Assembly (NCBI RefSeq): GCF_022023855.1
Contig: NZ_CP059452.1
Coordinates: forward strand, 303,501-367,500
DNA: 64,000 nucleotides
Reading direction: 5' to 3'
Source: Azospirillum brasilense
Lineage (GTDB): Bacteria > Pseudomonadota > Alphaproteobacteria > Azospirillales > Azospirillaceae
The notes under the pieces were generated by a model. It made no database searches. It was not told the DNA's origin and saw nothing but the letters and a program-made list of their open reading frames with translations. Numbering within the stretch: the first letter of the stretch is position 1; each line of letters starts with the position of its first letter. Position numbers and translations under genes: made by a program. Below are positions 17,147 to 26,000 of the stretch, piece after piece.

Positions 17147-17797
17147 TCAGGCCGCGGCCGGGGCCGCCTCCGGCGTCGCGCCCTTGCGGCGGCGGGCCTC
17201 CTCGAACTTCTCGCGGAAGTAGGTCTTCACCTTCTCCGGCTGGAAGGTCAGGAAGGTGCCGCCCGACGCGAAGTGCTGCTGGAAGACCTTGCCCAGCGCG
17301 TAGGTGAAGGCGCTGTTGAAGGCCGGCTGGGTGGCCAGCCGCGTCACCGTGCCGATCACCGGCACCGAGCGCAGAGCCATGTTGAACGCCATGGAGCCGA
17401 GCAGGCTGCCGCCCAGGGCGGTCGGGGCGACCGTGGCGAACAGCGTGCCGACCGCGGACCGGCCGATGTCGCTGCGGAAGTCGACGCCGTGCAGTTCCGA
17501 CAGCTCCTTGAGCAGGCGGAGCTGGACGACGGCGAGCGCCGCGGTGTCCACGAAGTTCAGCGGGATAACGCCCGCCGCTGCGGACAGCAGCACATGCTTG
17601 CGGATGATCTCCGCCGCCTGCGCCTCGGTGGAGACCGGAGCGGCCGGAGTGGCTTCCGGAGCGGCTTCGGAGGTGCTGGCGGTTGTGCTGGCGGTTTCGG
17701 GGGCGGCCGTCACGGCCTCCGGAGCCGGGGTGGGGGCCGGGGCGGCGGCCGTTTCCGGCTTCGCCTTGCCGCCCGTTGTTTCCTTCTCACTGACCAT
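17147..17797 (-). CDS. DUF697/YcjF-like membrane protein
   Basis: This 216-residue protein starts at ATG 17797 with GGAG nine bases upstream; the frame is open further but lacks a signal. Residues 1-60 are low complexity, rich in Ala/Pro/Thr/Glu. Residues about 65-175 hold the DUF697 pattern: IIRKHVLLSAAAGVIPLNF, a Leu-rich KELSELHGV stretch, then Gly/Ala-rich hydrophobic segments (GTLFATVAPTALGGSLLG, SVPVIGTVTRLAT). The C-terminus is basic (REKFEEARRRKG). DUF697 proteins are inner-membrane-associated and of unknown function, often found beside small GTPases or tellurite-resistance-like genes; none is present here. It runs in the same direction as the prohibitin pair, 130 bp upstream, and could be in one operon with them. 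Confidence 0.78.
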   Translation of the reverse strand: MVSEKETTGGKAKPETAAAPAPTPAPEAVTAAPETASTTASTSEAAPEATPAAPVSTEAQAAEIIRKHVLLSAAAGVIPLNFVDTAALAVVQLRLLKELSELHGVDFRSDIGRSAVGTLFATVAPTALGGSLLGSMAFNMALRSVPVIGTVTRLATQPAFNSAFTYALGKVFQQHFASGGTFLTFQPEKVKTYFREKFEEARRRKGATPEAAPAAA

Positions 17798-17908
17798 GCT
17801 GTGGTGCTCCAAAAAGGGACGTTGTCGAGAGAAAATCAGCAATGAACGCCGCGCACCGGCTGGTCTGCGGCGACAGTCGGCCCCGAAGGGACGGCCCGCT
17901 CCGAAAAC

Positions 17909-17930
17909 GCCGCCGGTGATTGCCGGCGGC
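17909..17930 (-). terminator. Intrinsic terminator of the peptide-synthetase operon
   Basis: A perfect 8-bp stem (GCCGCCGG / CCGGCGGC) with a six-base loop is followed on the minus strand by GTTTTC. It lies about 70 bp past the stop of the thioesterase gene, the last gene of the synthetase operon. The T-run is on the side expected for leftward transcription. Confidence 0.7.
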
Positions 17931-17999
17931 ACCGTCATATGGGCTAACGAATGCGGTTGTTTTCGTCAAAGTATTTGCCATCAAAAAGAATTTCGGCGC

Positions 18000-18752
18000 T
18001 CAATGGGTGTTTCGAAAACGCTCCTCTGTTAGATATCGGACAATCGACGCGCGCTGCTCGTGCAGGAAAAAATGGCCGCCGGGAAGCGTGCGCAGGCTGA
18101 ACCCCGCCCCCGCCAGCCGCTCCCACCCGGCAACCTCCGCTTCCGTGGCCTCCTCATCCTCCGCCCCGGCGAAGGCCAGGATCGGCACCGGAAGCGGTGG
18201 TGGACCAGGTTCGAGGAAGGCGTCGGACATCGCGAAGTCGGCGCGCAGCATGGGCAGCATCAATTCCATCAGGTCGTCGCAGGCCAGCACCTCGGGCGGG
18301 GTGCCGCCCAGCGCGGCAAGACGGCTGAGGAAGGCCGCGTCGTCCAGGCCTTGGACGGGGGGCCGCCGCGACGCGAGGTGCGGTGCCCGGCGCCCCGACA
18401 CGGCCAGCACGGCGGGTGGATGGCCCCGCGCCACCAGAGCGCGGGCGGTGGCGTAGGCCAGCGTGGCGCCCAGCGAGTGGCCGAACAGGATCAGCGGCCG
18501 ATCGTCCAGCGGTGCCAGTGCGGCCATCAGGGCAGGCACGGCGTCCTCGACCCGATGCAGCGGCGGCTCGCCGATGCGGCTCTCCCGCCCCGGCAGGCGC
18601 ACGGCCAGCAGCTCGGTGTCCGAATCGACGGCCGAGGCCCAGTCGCGGAAGACGGCGGCTCCGGCCCCGGCGTAGGGGAAGCAGACCAGGGAGCGGAGCG
18701 GCGCCGAAACCGCTCGGAAACCTTGAAGCCAGGAGGACAGGGGCGGGCTCAT
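18000..18752 (-). CDS. Type II thioesterase of the peptide-synthetase operon
   Basis: This 250-residue alpha/beta hydrolase matches the usual size of external (type II) thioesterases. It shows the family start LVCFPYAGAGAAVFRDWA, the nucleophile motif GHSLGAT with Ser93, an acidic loop around AGAEDEEAT and the catalytic His227 in PGGHFF. The role known for this family is to clear mis-acylated or acetylated phosphopantetheine arms on carrier domains. The synthetase itself ends in a reductase, so this enzyme is not the product-release enzyme. Its ATG overlaps the exporter stop by one base (TGATG). A longer open frame upstream is only the exporter gene read out of frame. Confidence 0.9.
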   Translation of the reverse strand: MSPPLSSWLQGFRAVSAPLRSLVCFPYAGAGAAVFRDWASAVDSDTELLAVRLPGRESRIGEPPLHRVEDAVPALMAALAPLDDRPLILFGHSLGATLAYATARALVARGHPPAVLAVSGRRAPHLASRRPPVQGLDDAAFLSRLAALGGTPPEVLACDDLMELMLPMLRADFAMSDAFLEPGPPPLPVPILAFAGAEDEEATEAEVAGWERLAGAGFSLRTLPGGHFFLHEQRASIVRYLTEERFRNTH

Positions 18753-20404
18753 CACGCTGTCTCCAGCGCGAACAGGTGATGGTGGCCGTGGCCTTCCTCG
18801 ATGCGGCCCTCGTTCATGTGATAGACGCGATCGGCGAGGCCGAACCAGCGCTCGTCGTGGGTCACGCAGATGACGATCTTGCCCAACGCCTTCAGCTCCG
18901 GCAGCAGCTCCTCGTAAAAGACGCGGCGGAAATGCGGGTCTTGGTCGGCGGCCCATTCGTCCAGCACGATGACCGGCTTGTCCTCCAACTGCGCGACCAC
19001 CAGGGCGAGGCGCTTGCGCTGGCCGGTGGACAGGGCGACGGTGCTGAAGCCGCCATCCGCGACCGTCACCTTGTCCTGCATCTCCAGCCGCTCCAGCAGG
19101 GCGCGGACGCGTGCCGGGTCGGGATCGGCGACACCGTAGAGGCGGCGCGACAGGTGGTAGTCGGAGAAGATGGCCGAGATCATGTCGCGGTAACTCTGCA
19201 TCCGCTCCGCCGGCACCGGCTCCCCGTCGGCGAGGAGTTGACCGCCGCTCAAAGGCATCAACCCGGTCAGCAGGCGCAGCATGGTGGATTTGCCGGAGCC
19301 GTTGCCGCCGGTGACGAAGGTGATCTCGCCCGCCCGGAATTCCGCCGACAGCGGCCCGACTGCGAAGACCGGCGTGCCCTCGCCGTCGTGATAGGCGAAG
19401 CTGGCGTCCTTCAGCGCGACGCTGGCGGGCGGGCCGGGCAGCCGCTCCGCCCTTTCGTCCGGGGCGCTGCCGGCGGCGGTGCGCAGCCGCTCCTCCATCG
19501 CCTCGATGTTGGACAGGGCCATCTCGGTCTGGGAGACCAGTGGAGTGACGAAGGAGACGGTGCTGACCGGCCCGACGATGAACAGGGCCGCCGTGGTCGC
19601 CGCCACCACCACCGCGTGATAGCCGGTGGTGAACAGCGGCACGACGAAGACCATCATGCCGATCAGCGTGTAGAACATCGCCTCGACCAGCGCGAAGTTG
19701 CGGCCCCACCGTTCCTTCATGTCCACGTTCACTGCGCGCGCCCGGGACGAGGCGTCGGCGAGGTCGCGGATCAGTCCGTCGCCGCGGCGGCGGTTCATCC
19801 GTACCTCCTTGAAGCCGCGCAACAGGTCGGTCAGCCCGTCGAAGACACGCGACTCCGCCGCTGCCGCCTCCACCATGCTGCGGCGCAGGCGCTGCACCCG
19901 CGCGACCTTCACCGCCACGGCGATCCCGGCGAAGGCGAAGGCCATCACGCAAGCCAGCGGCGACAGCCAGGCCAGATAGACCGCCAGGAAGACCAGCATC
20001 ACCGCCTGCTGCCCGCCGATCGCCAGAAGCGGCAGGGTCTGGGCCAGCGTCTGGGTGTCCTGGGTCAGCACGCCGTGCAGCGATGCCCGTCCGATGCGGT
20101 CCACGGTCACGAGGTCGGCGCGGCGCACCAGATCGAACAGGCGCAGCCGGATCTTGTGGATCAGCCGCTCGGCGTCCTGGGACGCGGTGATCAGCGCGTA
20201 ATTGTGGGTCACCCCGAACAGCGTCACCGTGACCGCGTACATCACCAGAAGTCGCGGGTTGACGATGCCCTTGGCCGCGTCCTTGGCGGCGACGTCGACC
20301 AGCCAGAGCAGCGCCGCGGTCGCGATCGCCGACAGGACGTTCATCAGGGCGAGCGTGCGCAGATTCTCCGGAAGCTCGCGCAGGACGATGGCGGCCAGCC
20401 TCAT
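18752..20404 (-). CDS. SyrD/PvdE-type peptide exporter, half ABC transporter (second copy)
   Basis: This 550-residue fusion has six predicted membrane helices over about 1-300 and an ATPase domain over about 330-550. Walker A is TGGNGSGKST, the signature LSTGQRKRLAL and Walker B VIVLDEWAADQDP. The DEWAADQDP string is typical of the cyclic-peptide / siderophore exporters SyrD and PvdE. The protein should sit in the inner membrane and export the synthetase product or a precursor. It starts inside the stop of the preceding half transporter (ATGA), so the two are made together, most likely as a heterodimer. They share plan and motifs but clearly differ in sequence. Confidence 0.9.
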   Translation of the reverse strand: MRLAAIVLRELPENLRTLALMNVLSAIATAALLWLVDVAAKDAAKGIVNPRLLVMYAVTVTLFGVTHNYALITASQDAERLIHKIRLRLFDLVRRADLVTVDRIGRASLHGVLTQDTQTLAQTLPLLAIGGQQAVMLVFLAVYLAWLSPLACVMAFAFAGIAVAVKVARVQRLRRSMVEAAAAESRVFDGLTDLLRGFKEVRMNRRRGDGLIRDLADASSRARAVNVDMKERWGRNFALVEAMFYTLIGMMVFVVPLFTTGYHAVVVAATTAALFIVGPVSTVSFVTPLVSQTEMALSNIEAMEERLRTAAGSAPDERAERLPGPPASVALKDASFAYHDGEGTPVFAVGPLSAEFRAGEITFVTGGNGSGKSTMLRLLTGLMPLSGGQLLADGEPVPAERMQSYRDMISAIFSDYHLSRRLYGVADPDPARVRALLERLEMQDKVTVADGGFSTVALSTGQRKRLALVVAQLEDKPVIVLDEWAADQDPHFRRVFYEELLPELKALGKIVICVTHDERWFGLADRVYHMNEGRIEEGHGHHHLFALETA

Positions 20405-22050
20405 GCCACGCCCTCCGCCCTGTGGGCGAGTTCAGTCAGGCGGCCTTCCTCCATGTGCAGGCGGCGGTCGGCGACGTCGAAGTAATGGTCGTCGTGGGTC
20501 ACCGCCACGATGGTCAGACCGCGCCGCTTCAGTTCTGGCACGACCTCCCGGTAGAACTTGAAGCGGAAATGCGGGTCCTGGTCGGCCGCCCATTCGTCGA
20601 GGATCAGGATCGGCGCCTTCTCCAGGACCGCGCCGACGAGACCCAGCCGCTTGCGCTGCCCGGCGGACAGGTCGCGCCGCCCGAAGCGGTCGCCTTCCAC
20701 GGCGGTGACCCGCTCCATCTCCATCCAGCGCATCAGCTCGGCGGCCTCCACAGGGTTGATGGCGTCCTGGCCGTAGAGGCGGGCGAACAGGTGGAAGTCG
20801 GCGAAGACGGTCGCCATCAGCTCGCGGTAGGCGGCGATGCGTTGTGGACCGACCGGCACCCCGTCCACCGTGATCCGCCCGCGCAGCGGGTGGTAGAGGC
20901 CGGTCAGCAGTTTGATGAAGGTCGATTTTCCCGACCCGTTGCCGCCGGTGATGAAGATCACCTCCCCGCGCCGGATGGCCAGGTCGAAGGGGCCGACCGC
21001 GAAGGGCGGCTCGCCCGGCGGGGCGGGGAAGGCGAACTCCAAACCCTCCATCCGCAGTTCGGCGAAGTTGACGGGCACGGGCAGGGCGGGACAGTCGCTC
21101 CCGGCCTCCGCCAACTCGGCGAGCTGGCCTTCCAGAGCCATCATGCGCCCGGCGGCGGCCTCCGCGGCGCTCATCACCGCCAGCGACTGCATCAGCCCGA
21201 AGACCGGGGCCGACATGAAGAAGATGGCGGCGGTGATCTTCACCAGCTCCGCCGAAATGGCGCTGGAGTAAGACGGCACGACGAAGACGACCACGCCCAG
21301 CATCAGGTTGAAGGCGCATTCGCCGAACACGAACTGCTGCCAAGTGTGCAGATGCACCGCGCCGCGGGCCATGATGGTGCGGCCGGACACGGTGCCGAAG
21401 GCGGCGTTCAGGTCGCGGCTGCGGGCGCTGTTCAGCCGCTGTTCCTTGAAGCCGTCGAACAGGTCCGACACGCCTTCGAACAGGGCGGCCTCCTCCGCCA
21501 TCATGGCGCGCTGTCGTTCCTCCAGCGCGCGGCCCAGCCGGATGTAGAACCACGTCCCGGTGCCCAGAAGCCCGCCGATCAGCAGGAAGGCGACCAGCGA
21601 GATGGTGGCGATGTAGAGCAGGATCGTCCCGGTCAGCAGGACCGAGCGCACCGTCAACGCCAGGAACTGCGAGTTCTGCGAAATGAGCTGGCTGCTCTGC
21701 GTCACGCTTTCGAACAGCGGGGTCTGGCCGAAGCGTTCCAGCTTCCACAGGTCGGCGCGGCGGATCTGGTCGAGCAACCGCATGCGCAGCGTGTCCACCA
21801 CCTCCTCCGCGTCCGCCGACAGGTGGGCGACCATGCGGCCTTCCAGGAGCATGTAGAGGAGGACGCTGGCGACGAAGGCGGCGGCCAGCGGCACGTTGAC
21901 GAAGTCGGCCTTCTCCGCGGCGATCTCCTCCGCCCCCCGGTTGACCAGGGCGAGCACCAGCGTGGAGAAGAGGGCCGAGCCCAGGGCGTAGAGAACCAGC
22001 CGGCGCAGTGGCGCCGGTCCCAGCCGTCCCAGAAGGCGGAGGAGGTTCAT
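20401..22050 (-). CDS. SyrD/PvdE-type peptide exporter, half ABC transporter (first copy)
   Basis: This 549-residue protein starts at ATG 22050, overlapping the oxygenase stop (ATGA) and following a GGCGC-rich sequence. Membrane helices occupy about 1-300 and the ATPase about 325-549. Motifs are Walker A TGGNGSGKST, signature LSAGQRKRLGL, Walker B ILILDEWAADQDP and a switch His in VAVTHDDHYFD. Both ATPase motif sets in the pair look complete. The family exports lipopeptides or siderophore precursors to the periplasm. The tandem arrangement with the next gene suggests an obligate heterodimer, in contrast to the single gene usual for PvdE and SyrD. Confidence 0.9.
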   Translation of the reverse strand: MNLLRLLGRLGPAPLRRLVLYALGSALFSTLVLALVNRGAEEIAAEKADFVNVPLAAAFVASVLLYMLLEGRMVAHLSADAEEVVDTLRMRLLDQIRRADLWKLERFGQTPLFESVTQSSQLISQNSQFLALTVRSVLLTGTILLYIATISLVAFLLIGGLLGTGTWFYIRLGRALEERQRAMMAEEAALFEGVSDLFDGFKEQRLNSARSRDLNAAFGTVSGRTIMARGAVHLHTWQQFVFGECAFNLMLGVVVFVVPSYSSAISAELVKITAAIFFMSAPVFGLMQSLAVMSAAEAAAGRMMALEGQLAELAEAGSDCPALPVPVNFAELRMEGLEFAFPAPPGEPPFAVGPFDLAIRRGEVIFITGGNGSGKSTFIKLLTGLYHPLRGRITVDGVPVGPQRIAAYRELMATVFADFHLFARLYGQDAINPVEAAELMRWMEMERVTAVEGDRFGRRDLSAGQRKRLGLVGAVLEKAPILILDEWAADQDPHFRFKFYREVVPELKRRGLTIVAVTHDDHYFDVADRRLHMEEGRLTELAHRAEGVA

Positions 22051-23060
22051 CGCGCCTGATCCTGCGGCGCGGAATCCTGCAGCGCGCCATCGTCGATGCG
22101 GATGCGCAGCGCGTGACGGTCCGGGTCGGCGAAGGCGCCACGGCCATGGAGCGCCTCGTGGTTGTTCATCGCCAGCAGGCTGTCGGACTCCATGAAGGTC
22201 TCCAGCCGCCGCGCTGGGTTGTCCAGCTCCGCCTGGAGGATGGCGAGCGCGCGGCGGACCTCCGGCGTGTCGTGCTCCGGGCGGGCGGCCAGTCCGCGGC
22301 GCAGCGTGTCGGTGCGGAAGCGGATGAGCGGACGGTCGCCGAAGATGGTGGCGAAGGTCACCTCCACCGCGTCCCGCGACCCGCTGCGGGTGAAGGTGGC
22401 GGGGATGCGGAAGGGCAGTGCCGTTTGCGACAGCAGGTCCAGCGCCCAGCGCCCCTCGTCGCTGCCGCTCAGGGCCTCGCGGACGCAGCGGGCGTCGCGC
22501 AGGCTGGACCGCCCGCCGCCGCAGGCCGCCGCCTGGGCGAAATAGAGCAGCATGTAGCGTTCGGGGTTCGGGAAATACTGGGTGTCGGTGTGGAAGTCGG
22601 CCTCGTCGGCGTGTTCGGAGAAGGTGGAGGCGCCGCCGCTGCGGACCAGCTCGGGGCGGAGCTTGATGTCCCACACCACCTTGCGGTCGCGGTCGGTCGC
22701 GGTCGGCGCGCCGATGCCGACGGCCAGCGCGTAGAGCAGGCGGCGCCGGGTGTCCAGGTCGTGGCGGCCGAAATGGGCGCGGCGGATCAGCACGCCGCTG
22801 TGGCTGCTCTCCAGCCGGTCGCGGATCGCCGTGGCCAGGGCGGACAGGCCGGGCGCAGCCTCCGCCAGTTCGCCGCGCAAGTCCGCCTCCCGCCCGTCCG
22901 GGACGAGAGCGGTGGCGTCGGTCTGCGTCCCGTGGCGGGCGGCCAGGACGGCGAGGACCCGCCCGGTCTCCGCGTCGGGCAGCGGCTCCACGGTGAACTC
23001 CCCGGTGCGGAAGCCGAGGTCGTGGACGTGGTTCAGCATGGTGGCTCCGGAGGCGTTCAT
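22047..23060 (-). CDS. TauD-type Fe(II)/2-oxoglutarate oxygenase, tailoring enzyme
   Basis: This 337-residue protein belongs to the TauD/clavaminate-synthase-like fold. Metal ligands are H157-x-D159 (in ADFHTDTQYF) and H305 (in NNHEALHGR), and the 2-oxoglutarate-binding Arg is R319 or R321 (ALRIRID). All key residues are present. Members inside peptide-synthetase operons (SyrP, AsnO/VioC relatives) hydroxylate the beta or gamma carbon of a free or carrier-bound amino acid. Its start is fused to the synthetase stop (ATGA), which supports a dedicated tailoring role. The substrate residue cannot be read from sequence; taurine use is unlikely in this setting. Confidence 0.88.
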   Translation of the reverse strand: MNASGATMLNHVHDLGFRTGEFTVEPLPDAETGRVLAVLAARHGTQTDATALVPDGREADLRGELAEAAPGLSALATAIRDRLESSHSGVLIRRAHFGRHDLDTRRRLLYALAVGIGAPTATDRDRKVVWDIKLRPELVRSGGASTFSEHADEADFHTDTQYFPNPERYMLLYFAQAAACGGGRSSLRDARCVREALSGSDEGRWALDLLSQTALPFRIPATFTRSGSRDAVEVTFATIFGDRPLIRFRTDTLRRGLAARPEHDTPEVRRALAILQAELDNPARRLETFMESDSLLAMNNHEALHGRGAFADPDRHALRIRIDDGALQDSAPQDQAR

Positions 23061-26000
23061 CGGGAGAAAAGATCCGCGGCGGCGCGCAGCATGTCGGCCT
23101 GCCCGGCGCGGGGGACCGGCGGCCAGCCGAAGCCCATGCGGCCGAGCAGTGCTTGCGTGCGTTCGGAGGTCAGCTCCTGCCGCCGCCCGCGCGCCTGGGG
23201 GGAGCGCCCGCTGTAGAGCCCGAAGCCCTCCAGCGTCTGGGCCAGGGCGCCGTCCATGTCGGGTTCGCCGATGGCGCGCTCCAGCCGGTCGAGCAGCGCG
23301 CCGAAGCCGACCGCCTGCACAGCACCCGCCATGCCCGCCGCCGAGGTGACGAAGTCGGCCAGCGTGTCGCGGCGGTGGTTCTCAACGTGATGCGTTTCGT
23401 TGGCGAGGCCGGCGGCACCGGCCAGCAGAGCCACTGCGCGGGTCACGCGATCGACGTGGCACAACCAGACGTGCGAATCGTCGGGCACCACCCCCAGCCG
23501 CACGAAGGCGGCCAGTTGCCGGAAGAAGGCGTTGTCCCGCAGGTTCAACTGCAACGGTCCGCCCTCCGCCGCGAAGACGACGTTGCCGACGCGGTGGATG
23601 CTGGCGTTGCGCAGGTCGCCGCGTGCCGCCGTGACCAGCCGCTCCGCCTCCTGCTTGCTGCGGACATAGTAGTTTTCGTCGAGCGTCTCAGGCACCGCGT
23701 CGTACTCGGTGACGAGTGTGAAGCCGTCCTCCGGCGCCTTGCCGGTGACCGACAGGGTGGAGATCAGGTGGAAGTCCGCCGGGTCGTCGCGCCGGGCGGC
23801 GGCGAGGTCGAGAAGCCGGCGCGTCGCCTCCACATTGTCGGCGTGGAACTCCGCGTAGTGGCCGAAATGGTTGACGTTGGCCGCGCAGTGGAAGACCGCC
23901 CTCACCCCCTCCGCCAGTGCGCCGTGCACCGTGGGGGTGAGGCCCAGCCCGTCGCGCCGCAGGTCGCCAGCCCGGACGGTCAGCCGCGGATTGCCGATCA
24001 GCGCCGCCCCGCCCACCGTCCCGAAATAGCCGGCCAGCACGCGGTCCAGCCGGGCGCGGGCGGCCTCGTCGTCGCCCCCGCGCACCAGTGCGGTCACCCG
24101 CCGCGCCGGATCGGACAGAAGTTCCCGCAGCAGGTAGGCGCCCAGATAGCCGGTGGCGCCGGTCAGCAGCACATCGCCATAATCGCGCCGCTCCGTCCCA
24201 TCGAAGGCGTCGTAGGCCGCGTTGCGCGCCTCGTAGGCTTGCTGCTGCTCGGCCAGCGCCCGGTCGCGGGCGGCGTCAAAGGTGGGCAGGGTCGCCTGAT
24301 AGTCCCGCCAATGGGATCGGACGGCGGCGATGACGCGGTGCAGATGGTCCGGCTGGGGCCGCAGGCGCAGCGCGAAGTCGGCGAGCACCGGGGCCTCGTA
24401 GAGGTCGTTGATCCTGCAGGCGAATTCGCGGCGCAGGCGATTGACCACGGCGATCGCCCGCAGGCTGTCGCCGCCCAGCTCGAAGAAGCCGGCCTCGCGC
24501 CCCGGAACGGGCCGCTGGAGCTGCTCCGCCCACAGCTCCGCCACCCGCTGCTCCACCGCGTTGCGCGGCGGGGTGTAGGCGCTGGAAGCCGTGCCTTCGG
24601 AGGGTGCGTGGTCGGCCAGCGCCTGCAGCAGGGCCTTGCGGTCGACCTTGCCGGCCACCGTCACCGGGATCGCCGGCACCCGGATCACCGCCGCCGGCAC
24701 CATGTAGGCGGGCAGCGCCGCCGCAGCATGGGCGGCCCAGGCGGCCTGCGTCGGCTCCGCGGCGTCGGGGGCGAGGCTGACGAAGGCCCACAGCGTCTGG
24801 GCGCCGCCCGGCGGCGTGTCCACCAGGGCCACCGCCTGCTGCACGCCAAGGTGGGATTCCAGCCGGTGCTCGATCTCGCCCAGCTCCACGCGCTGGCCGC
24901 GCAGCTTCACCTGACTGTCCGACCGGCCGAGGACCAGAAGCTCCCCGTTGGGCAGCCAGCGGCCGAGGTCGCCGGTGCGGTAGCGGCGGCCTTTCGCCGT
25001 CTCTACGAAGGCGGCGGCGGTCAGGTCTGGCCGGTTCAGGTAGCCGATGGCCAGCCCCAGGCCGCTCAGCCAGACATGGCCGATGGCGCCGGGGGGCACC
25101 GGTTCCCCATCCTCGTCCAGGATGTGGATGGCGGTGTTGGGCAGCGGGCGCCCGGCGCTCATCCACGGCGAGTCCGGGGACAGAATGCCGATGCTGGCGG
25201 CGGCGGTGTTCTCGGTCGGGCCGTAGCCGTTGATGTAGCGCAGCCGGGCCGAGTAGTGCAGGGCATCGGTGGCGTTGGGCGGCTCGCCCACCGTCATCAG
25301 GATGCGCAGGGTCGGCAGGTCCGCCTGCTCGAACAGCCGCAGGTAGGAGGGCGGCAAGGTGGCGGAGGTGACGCCCAGCCGTTCTATCTTGGCGCGCAGC
25401 CCGGCGGTGTCGTCCATCTCGGCGCGGCGGATCGGAACCAGCGCGCCGCCGGTCGCCCAGGTCATCACGGAATCGGAGATCCAGGCGTCGAAGGAGGGGG
25501 AGGAACTGAGAAGCGTCCGTTCGTCCGGCTGGACGCCCATCATCCGCGCCATCGACAGGCCGAGGTTCAGCATACCGCCATGATGCAGCACGACCCCCTT
25601 CGGCACCCCGGTCGATCCCGAGGTGTGGATGATGTAGGCGGGATCGCCGGGACCGCTGCGTTCCCCGGCCTCCGGCTCATGGGCGTGGGAGGCGCGGAAA
25701 TCCCCGGTCAGGGATTCCGGGCGGAGGACGGCGTATCCGGCCTGCGCCAGCGCGTCGGGAAGGGCGTGGCCGTCCAGCGCCACGACAACGCGGATGGCGG
25801 CGTCGCGGGCGATGAAGGCCAGCCGGTCCGCCGGCAGGTCGCGGGTCAGCGGCAGATAGGCCGCCCCGGCCTTCCAGATCGCCAGCACCGCTTCGGGCAG
25901 GGCGGGCGAGCGCTCCGTCAGGACGCCGACCGCGTCGCCGATCCGCACGCCTTGCGCCAGCAGCGCGTGGGCCAGCGCGTTGGCGCGGGCGTTCATCGCG

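Noticed and set aside
18753..19952. Upstream extension of the thioesterase frame by 400 codons
   Set aside because: That stretch is the exporter gene read in a wrong frame; the thioesterase begins at 18752 with a TGATG overlap and a normal family start.
23057..24190. C-terminal domain of the synthetase as a thioesterase
   Set aside because: There is no GxSxG; instead TGATGYLG and YxxxK show an NAD(P)H-dependent thioester reductase.
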